From the NCBI GenBank assembly GCA_028015205.1, contig CM051517.1, positions 46,325,135-46,389,134 on the forward strand: a stretch of DNA of 64,000 bases. Direction: 5' to 3'. The stretch is from Mytilisepta virgata (lineage: Eukaryota > Mollusca > Bivalvia > Mytilida > Mytilidae). Of this stretch, positions 56,321 through 64,000 are shown piece after piece. How positions within the stretch are numbered: position 1 is the stretch's first letter; each line of letters begins with the position of its first letter. The position numbers were made by a program, and so were the translations under genes. The notes beneath the pieces were generated by a model. It was not told the DNA's origin, ran no database searches, and saw only the letters and a program-made list of their open reading frames with translations.

Positions 56321-56940
56321 TTACGACAGTGGGAACAGGTCCAACATCATCTTAGATATTGGAACACTGTAACGGCCAATCAATTCGTGATGACGACCGT
56401 AAAATTTCCTAAGTGATGACATCAACTTATCTCTGATAAACCCCTGCTTAGGAAGCTTTTGTGACAGCAGTAATCCTCTTTGTCGAAAGTCATGGTAACT
56501 CACGCATGCCCTTGAATATCGGATAAGCTGAGAAACGTAGAGGCCATATGCAGGCGACGCTGGTATATTGCTTCTCAAGAAGGGAAAGTTAACAATAGGA
56601 AAGTCGAAGTCATCACGTTTGTCATAAAGTTTTGTCTTCAGATGTCCCTCATTGTCTATTTCGAGAAACAAATCCAAATATGAAGCGGACTTTGATGTAT
56701 CCTTAATTTCAAGTTTACTGGTGTAGATGAGATGCAGAAAGTCATGGAATGCATCGTTATTTAACGACATCACGTCATCTTTATAACGAAAAGTGAAATT
56801 AAAGGATTGGGCTAGTTTCTTTTTGTTTTCACGTAGAAGCCCTTGAATGATGTCCGCTTCATATGAGTACAGAAAGAGATCGGCGAGGAGAGGAGCACAG
56901 TTGGTTCCCATTGGAATGCCGATTGTAAACACTTTAGTAA
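56321..56940 (-). pseudogene. reverse transcriptase fragment, probably Penelope-like
   Basis: A 203-codon frame, 5'-truncated. GIPMGTNCAPLLADLFLYSY (RT motif) is near its start. The palm reads FRYKDDVMSLNN, where Y-K-D-D replaces the usual Y-I/V-D-D. Next come DTSKSASYLDLFLEIDNEG, LKTKLYDKRDDFDFPIVNFP and a C-terminal QLIRYSRACVSYHDF and LRKFYGRHHELI, then a stop. It lacks an endonuclease. The order of motifs after the palm resembles Penelope-like rather than LINE or LTR enzymes, but the clade is not certain. The upstream frame (56812-56994) continues in another phase, so the copy is broken at its 5' side. Downstream (56166-56320) is the 3' flank typical of this repeat (GAGCAGGAGCTGCTTACCCT on the minus strand). 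Confidence 0.6.
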
Positions 56941-58756
56941 ATCTTCACCAGTATTCGACATTTTCATTCGTGTCGTAAGGACTTTAAACACCAAAAATTA
57001 ACGTATATAAAATATAATTATTTACTTTATATGACCTTAGTCCACCTGCAATGGCATCCATTCATAGATGGCAATAGCTATGAATACATTTTGTAGGTAG
57101 CTTTAGACTAGCCATACTGGTTGTTTATAAAAGCTCAATGTTTGCTTGATCATGGATAAAATTAAACACCAGAAAAATATTTCGTAACTTTTATTTAATT
57201 AACAAATATATAGCACTTAAACAATTCACACTGAAATGATTTGACGTTGGTGTCGCAAAATAAGAGAAGCAGTTACTAATTGCAAGTTTCTCTAGGAACG
57301 AAGGTTGTTTTATGGAATGATTTCCTTTTGAAAATTTCTTTTAACCCCTTGCAACCAGTAAAAATAACTGAAAATGCTACATCACAATAACTTACGTCAG
57401 GTTTCATAATAGATCTCATTTACATGTACCCGAACCTAAAATATTAGACGTCTAACCAGATTTAGATGGGTAGAAAGCAAATATTTGATCCAAAACTTAG
57501 CAGCAAGAGGAACACTGGCTTTAAGACGCTTTATGAAACCTGACTTTGGTTACACATTACATGATACAACAGAAGACACAAAGGCACTACATTGTACATT
57601 CAAGTTCAAACATAGTTCTCCATGTCAGCTACATAACTACCAAATGAACTCATTTTTCCACAATATATACAAAAAAATATTTATAAGCTGACAGTAAAAA
57701 TTCAACACTTACAAATATATAAAAATATTAGTTCATCTTTCCAACAATAACAAAAACTGACTAGACATCCTTATGCTTATTTGGGTTGCTTACTAAGACA
57801 AACATAACTATGATTAAACAACCTTGGTACCTCATTATGGACACCTGGGAAAAAAATTTGAAAGAATAAAAAGTAACAATTAAAAATGTACTTCGTCTAT
57901 CACGTCTATGTATGTAAAACAAAAATTAATTACCAAACCTAAAGCTCGTAAAAGAGGTTCAGTGGCGGTGTGCTTGATTTTATTTTAGGAAAACTAAAGT
58001 TAGCACACATGATTTAGTGAGATGATTTTTTGCCCTTTATAGGTAGTGCTGATTTTTAATAGATTTTTGATTTTTAATAGATTTTAGGAAGGTTTCAACC
58101 CTTAAAAATTTTGTCGGGCATTCATACTAATGTTTGTCAGTCCAAAGTAAGTTCTACCACTCTACGAAAGATTGGATTTAATTGTTCGAGTCCTATAATA
58201 TATATAAAAACAGATTTGTTTTTGGAAGCTATCACAGTTTGTTGGCAATTTCACCGTTCCATTTTTGAAAAGGGTCTTGAAAATGACTTTTCCCCGGAGG
58301 TTTCGTTATAATTTACGTATTAGTTAAGATTTGACAATATGTACGAGAAATTTTCACTTGGGAGCCTTATTTCATTAAATTCTACTCTGCCGGTCACCTT
58401 GGAGAATCAAATTTCTCATATTAACCGATGCTAACCAAGGTCCGGTAGTGGATGTGGTTAACTTGTATAGCTATACCAGATATTGTCATCGGATAAAATC
58501 CCGAAAAAACCACCTAAAACCATTTATGTCATTTTTTTTTCTTCAAAAATTTACCTTGGTATCACAGGCATGATTAAAATAGGATGATTTACCGTCAATC
58601 GCGGATGTAAATTAACTATACTAGACATAAATTGATGAAGAAACACATACAAATAACATTTGTAATAGTCATAATAGTATCAATATAAAAATCCTTTCAC
58701 TTTCTTCTTCTGATATGTTCAAAATGGTGGTCAGAATAAACGATATGTTTGACACG
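56941..58756. other. 3' flank of the synaptotagmin-like gene, no gene seen
   Basis: AT-rich. It presumably includes the 3' UTR of the minus-strand gene ending at 58757. I cannot pin a polyadenylation site. Confidence 0.4.
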
Positions 58757-59076
58757 CTAAGATTCAAATTTAAATACCGGAAGTATATTATGCCACCGCG
58801 CAACCTCGTGTGAACAAGGTCGAACCATTTCTTGCCAGTGTTCCGATCCTGACTTTGGTCCTTGTTTTCCTATCACAACACGTCCAATGACTCCATCTTT
58901 TGTGTGCAGACGACCCCTCATGATCACCAGTTCAAGCGCATGATCACTGATAGTATCGTTTGGAATGTCAAATAAGAACGGCTGGTTCCATACCGGACTA
59001 TAACCACTCTGCGTTTTGGTTTCTTTTGTCATTATCAGCTCGTCATTTTTGTAGAGGTTTATAATTATGTAGTGAA
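58757..59076 (-). CDS. synaptotagmin-like protein, last exon (rest of C2B)
   Basis: The acceptor TTTTTTCCAG (minus strand) ends at 59077. The exon begins TT, which completes a valine codon with the G ending the exon at 59812. It reads HYIIINLYKNDELIMTKETK, then SPVWNQPFLFDIPNDTISD, LELVIMRGRL, IGRVVIGKQGPKSGSEHWQE and VARWHNI, then stop (58757-58759). The H-W-x-E-M...W-H ending is the conserved C2B tail of synaptotagmins, which place the two C2 domains at membranes. Calcium-ligand aspartates are not evident, suggesting a calcium-independent type, like synaptotagmins 14-16. Confidence 0.8.
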
Positions 59077-59811
59077 CTGGAAAAAAGATTAATATTATAT
59101 CCGATTAAAGCCTTTATCACGGTAAATTGTAATTAGACAAACGATAAAAATTTCGGCGTAAAGTATTTAAAATGAATTAATAACATTTTTTATTTTGTAA
59201 AATAAGTAAAATCTTTTCATCCTGTTCTATAATTGGGTATTCCCCTCCCAAGTTGTTAGAAATTTTCTTTAATGTACGTTTTAAAGGAAAAATATACATT
59301 AAAAACACATAGTTCGTCATTAACACTCCCTCCATTTAAAAAGGAAAAAATATATATTCGACAAATTATAAAAAGGTATCTAAAAGGAAACTTATTTTAG
59401 AAATTCTCTGTACGAAGCATTATGTAATCATACCCAATTAAAAACGGCAATTTATCAACCAAAGCGTCAATGCCAGCAGACATTAAACATCAAATTAGAT
59501 AATGTTGGACTTCGGAAATAGCAAAAATGTTTATTTCTGGACAACAACCAGTTAATTTATATGGAAAACCGATGAATCAGTATTTATTAAAGTACAACAT
59601 ATTTGCACTGCGATGTCAATCAGAACAGCAACGGAACGACTTTCATAAAATAAAATCTTTATTTATTCACTTTTCTTATTGATAGGCTATCATTTAAAAA
59701 ACTTAAATCAACATGTTCGGTTTCCAATGTTAAATTTACTTATCAATGTGTGTATCCCGTATTTTGGTAAGAAACAAATAAAAAACAAAGTAATTAATTG
59801 TATAAACATAC

Positions 59812-59956
59812 CAGGCTGTCCCAATAGTCTGTCTGATTTTGGAAGATGTTCTGCACGTCTGATAAATACTTTCATTCGGTTGGCCATACTGTTGTACTGA
59901 AGCAAAACAAAAACTTCCCCTAGGTTTCTGTTTAAATGTTTTTCTGCTGTCGAATG
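59812..59956 (-). CDS. synaptotagmin-like protein, middle exon (start of C2B)
   Basis: Minus-strand acceptor TTTTCATTTTGTAG before 59956; donor CCTG/GTATGT after 59812. The 145-base exon reads HSTAEKHLNRNLGEVFVLLQ, YNSMANRMKVFIRRAEHLPK, SDRLLGQP plus one base. 'LGE.......Y......+.V...A..L' is the usual first strand pair of a synaptotagmin C2B domain. It joins in phase 0 to the exon ending at 62597 and in phase 1 to the exon at 59076. Alternative frames in the same place have no family match. Confidence 0.8.
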
Positions 59957-62596
59957 CTACAAAATGAAAAAAATGAAACTGAACATTATACGGAATTTTT
60001 GGCTGCAAGCCAGTGGTGGTTGGGGGTTAAAATCATTTAAAAAAAAATATTGGCAAAAACTGATAATTCCAGAAAAAAAGCAATTTTTAAAATTTTGTAA
60101 CTTAATCCCCACCATCTTATTTTTGTGGTCATTATGATATATGTAAGTTTGGTTTGGTTTGGTTTAGCTGTTGTTTTGTGCCGTTTTCAGCACATTTGGC
60201 TATTTTGCGGCGGCCAGTTTTTATTGGTGGAGGAAGCCGGAGTGCCCGGAAAGAACCACCGATCTTCGGTAGGGAAATTAGCAATCCTTGTCAATTAGGA
60301 TCGAGTCGAATACACCCCGCACTCCGCCACAGGTGAGAGTAGTGTTGACAGGCTAGTAATCATTGGAAGTCATGACGAACTACGTAGACCACTTGGCCAC
60401 CGAGGCCCCTCTATAGACGGACAAGGTCTTTTATTGGATACGTCCTCCGATTAACACCAAAGAACATTGCCCAGTGTAAAAGTGCCCATCAAAAGAAATC
60501 TTTGTATTTAGCTTGAAAAGTATTTTATAACAAAAAGAAACGAACGAACTCTCTGCGAATGTTTATTGTACTTAGTCATGTTAGTGTCAAAATAAAAAAA
60601 TTATGGAAGGCAGTATATGTCCTTTTTATTTAATAGTGATTTGCCAGATTATTTAGAATACTCAACATTGATGAAGCATCAGTAGTCAAACAATTGATTA
60701 ACATTTAAAATCTTTGAATTTGTTTTAGCGAACTGACCAAGTTTGAATTAATTCACAAAGCATTTTACTCATTAGGGATACATTTTAATATCTTCATTTT
60801 ATAAAGTATTCTTTTAATTTTCAAACTAGTTTGGGCAGAGCACGCAGGAGCCCCAGTCGGTTGAAAAAAACACCAGTTGACGGCAAATAAATCTATCGTG
60901 ATATCCCCTGTCCTTCATGATAAAAGGGTCCTCTGATGAATAGTTATGGCCCAAAAAGGTAAAAGAAATTGGAGTATAACTTATTTTTCACTACAACAGA
61001 TAGATTCATTCTTCAGTGAGTACCACTGAAGAAGCTTTTAGACTTTGAGACCAGAGTTTCTGCCGAAATTAGTAGAAACTTTAACTGGGATCCACAGATA
61101 AATGCATATAGTTATTTCTGTGTTTGGTTGTGAAATGGTTTGAGAAATGAGTAAATTTAGATACTTCATCATGTAAAAGGAAAAGTTGGCAAAAATGCTC
61201 AATACTTGTATATCATTAATTTTACTGAAGAAAATCAATTACATCTTTGTATATCAAATGTAGCATTATTAAAGAAATAAAATAGACCAATTCCCTTTAT
61301 TAGATGAATGATAAAATTCCCACGTTACCCCCGAATAAAGTTGTAATATTTTATTTTTGACAAAATAATGAACCCTTTGATATCTAATGTCTTAATACTG
61401 GGTTTTTATAGAAGCAATACTTTTGATGGTATGTCAATAGATGTATACGTATGTAGATAGTTTATCGCTACCTGTATCCTATCAACCGTTAACACCTGTC
61501 TATACTTAAAGTCCATATATAACTTTAACGATATGATAAAAACCAAAAATGAAATAAATACTTTATGTATACAATACTTTTAATTATGAAACCTTTTTTG
61601 GTATCCAACAAATAAATCATATAGTTCTGCTTACGTCACTGTTCCGTAAACCTGTAACTTTTCTACTGGTTATCGTAAGAGGAAATGACACAGTAACAGT
61701 ATTGAAACGGGTACTATTGTGTTCCACCTGACTTAACACTAATTTTTTTGAGATATTTTTCCGTAACCAATAAGAAATTATTTGAATGATTCATGATTGT
61801 GAAAAATATTTATTTTAACAAACTATCAATTTATAAAATAAATAAATAATAAATCAAATTACACATGTAATAACAAAATAAATATAGGCAAGTAAAGAAT
61901 AAATTTAGTGGTTTAGAGTTTGCCTTGTAATCCTTTGGAACTAGTTAAGGGTATTGCTCAATGCTATTAATCGATAACCTTAGTGGGTTGTATAAAACGG
62001 AAAAACAGAAAATTCTAAATACCCTTTTATCTTCACAAGGTATTTAACAATTTCAAATGTTTTAATGTAAAAATTTTATACCATATTAAAACCATCTGCA
62101 CATAATGTTGCAGAAAGAAGGAAATACAGAGTTGATGCACATTTTTAAATGTAAATTTTTAATTTGGGTCTGAAGTACGTTATAAGCGGAGATGTTTTCT
62201 TCACGCTCAATGAAAACCGACGAAGGTTCAATAGTCACCCCTTCGCTCAGTGTGGATAATGAAATGTGTTAAACAATAGGGTGATTTTTAGTGTCACTTG
62301 AAACATTTTTATTTGGTCACTTCGTTAACAAATTATATAAAATTGGAGGAAAATGAAATTTTTATACACGAACTACATCGGTTGAATTCTTTGTTTTATA
62401 ATTTTCTGCACAATTCTGAACAAATTCATTAATGGGCAATTTAGTACTTTAGTCAAGGGTTTTCGATTTATGGAGAGCGCAAGGGATCGAAAACCTTTGG
62501 CTTTGGAAGATGCTGATTTTGATACATTCATAAAGCTGCACCATTCTTTTAGACAGTTACAGTAAAATTTTGAAGTGTTTTAAAATGTATTAATAC
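59957..62596 (-). other. intron of the synaptotagmin-like gene, with a SINE
   Basis: About 2.6 kb of AT-rich intron containing the SINE at 60148-60409. Otherwise nothing recognised. Confidence 0.65.
60148..60409 (-). mobile_element. tRNA-derived SINE
   Basis: On the minus strand it starts GGGGCCTCGGTGGCCAAGTG, with a good RNA polymerase III A box (TGGCCAAGTGG, 60389-60399) like tRNA-Ser/Leu. A weak B box (ATTCGACTCG near 60305-60314) follows about 80 bases on. The body includes a conserved-looking GGTTCTTTCCGGGCACTCCG block and GCCGCCGCAAAATAGCC. It ends in a simple tail of AAACC repeats (60148-60165 complement). The body is one I recognise from molluscan SINEs. It is inserted in the sense direction in the host intron. 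Target duplications are not clear. Confidence 0.75.
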
Positions 62597-63480
62597 CTTT
62601 TTTAAACGTTTCTTTTGCAGAGTAACTTCCATTTTTTGTGGTCTTCGTGATTTCCAGTCGATATCTGAACAGTGTATAAATGCTTCGCCTATAAAAGAAG
62701 GCTTTGACTTTGTCTTTTTTCTCGAAAATATGGACAGCCTTAATGTACAGCTTTCTAAATCTTTTAGTGAAACATTAGTAAACTGTAAAATTTCATCAAA
62801 ATGAACAATTTGACCCGCTTGGATCATTTTACTGTTAATGCTGTCATTACTGACTGGAAACAGATTAGCTGTTATGAATATTTCCGAAAACTGGGCTTTT
62901 GCTGGAAGATCCATTGCGTCCTGTAAATCAATATTGAAAACCGAATTAGCTTCATGATATTCCAGAATTAGTGTAAGTGCTGTTTCGGTATCGGCACGAT
63001 AGATCACACCGGAACTTAGTGTGCCTGTTAAACAGCCCGTAGATTTTGCTCTCCGCATCATTTTAAGTTTTTTGACATTAGACATTTTGGTCACGCATGA
63101 GACAGGTTTGTCACTTTGTGGACTATCAGTTATGTTGGTTTCTATAAGTTCTGTGCTAGAAGGTGTACTCGATCTGTCCGAAAGTTCCATTTCTGAATAA
63201 TCGTCTTGAATATATTCCTCAGAGTAAGAAAATGTCTTGTATGTTGGCTCAATTGTCTCCTCATCTTCGTCTTTAGTACCTTCACTCTTAGATCGATATA
63301 AGTGACTACTTAGTGCCACCATTCCAAATGGAGATGGCGAATCACAACCGATGAAAAAATGGCCAAGACTGGATTTTCGGCGCAAAGCAGAGTTTCGTCT
63401 CCTTATGCATATGACGCAAGCAAAAATCAATCCGGAAAGAACCAATGCACAACATACTGCTATAACAATTGGTACCACAG
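62597..63480 (-). CDS. synaptotagmin-like protein, membrane segment and C2A exon
   Basis: Minus-strand acceptor ATTCAATTTCAG ends at 63481; donor AAAAAAG/GTATTA at 62597. The exon opens with a transmembrane helix (VVPIVIAVCCALVLSGLIFA) followed by CVICIRRR, the usual short anchor with a basic stop-transfer. About 110 residues of acidic and serine-rich linker come next (DEDEETIEPTYKTFSYSEEY). C2A starts near ALTLILEYHEANSVFNIDLQ, continues with PAKAQFSEIFITANLFP and FDEILQFTNVSLKDLESCTL, and ends SFIGEAFIHCSDIDW...MEVTLQKKRLKK. The loops lack the aspartate ligands expected for calcium binding. Upstream exons are outside the window or unresolved in 63481-64000. Confidence 0.85.
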
Positions 63481-64000
63481 CTGAAATTGAATATACAATG
63501 ATAAGTCTAAGTAACAAAAAAATAAGATACATGTAATCTGAAAATTTAAATTGCTCGCTATATTCTACAATTTTGTACTAAACATATTTCTACTATAATC
63601 ATGATCTTTAATTCACACCATTGCTAACAAGGTCACATGTACTATGCTTTTGATTTTCAGCATTGAAAATTAAAAATATATAAAATTTTAAGTGCACTCA
63701 TCATAAACACACACATACAGAAAACAAAGCAACCGCCACGGATTTTTTCAGTACACAAATTTTTGTATTTCTTACTTAATGTAAATAGTAATGATGTTGC
63801 ATACTAAAATCGGTTTAAAGCGATTAATTAATTGTTGCATTTAAAAAAAATATTGGTATTATTTGTTGAATACGAATTATATGTCATAATATGGATGATA
63901 AGGTTTTCAACCAGGTCACTTTCCCTGTATTTTTTTCACTCACAACTTTACCTTTTAAAACTTTTGACATTAATTTATTTCAATACAAAACAAATAATTA
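63481..64000 (-). other. upstream intron of the synaptotagmin-like gene
   Basis: AT-rich; no further exon is supported up to the window edge. Confidence 0.5.

Overview
The window is AT-rich, intron-rich, repeat-dense animal DNA, most likely from a bivalve mollusc and probably a mussel. That call rests on recognising several repeat families common in bivalve genomes and on ordinary metazoan genes with GT-AG introns. No database search was possible. All family names come from motifs visible in the sequence.

There are two host genes. On the plus strand, the 3' part of a CENP-H kinetochore gene runs from about 2.8 kb (perhaps 0.1 kb) to 18.45 kb. Its exons at 2844-2895, 5360-5450 and 18297-18450 join in phase and end in the conserved CENP-H tail. 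The last intron is about 12.8 kb and has been filled by a MITE, a complete LTR retrotransposon and a Penelope-like fragment. On the minus strand, the 3' half of a synaptotagmin-like gene occupies 58757-63480 in three in-phase exons: a membrane segment plus C2A, the start of C2B, and the end of C2B. Its 5' exons lie beyond the window.

Between the genes (18.5-58.7 kb) almost everything recognisable is mobile or repetitive. This includes a decayed B-box (TRIM-like) gene, a Tc1 transposase remnant, reverse transcriptase fragments, a tRNA-derived SINE, palindromic MITEs, tandem arrays, and four inverted-repeat elements between 34 and 50 kb whose terminal repeats are themselves built of short tandem units. 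The clearest of these, 47100-49730, has a perfect 9-bp target duplication. Another, 43078-44284, is nested inside one arm of a smaller MITE.

Two observations stand out. (1) The LTR element at 7688-13729 is Ty3/Gypsy-type by its integrase and reverse transcriptase, but the integrase lies upstream of the reverse transcriptase. That is the order of the Gmr1-like group, first described from deuterostomes. (2) Short dispersed repeats at 41498-41543 and 25875-25920 fold as hammerhead ribozymes with a tiny stem III. The second copy keeps stem I and shows a compensated stem III. Two more degenerate copies are present. This resembles the short-stem-III hammerheads associated with Penelope-like elements.
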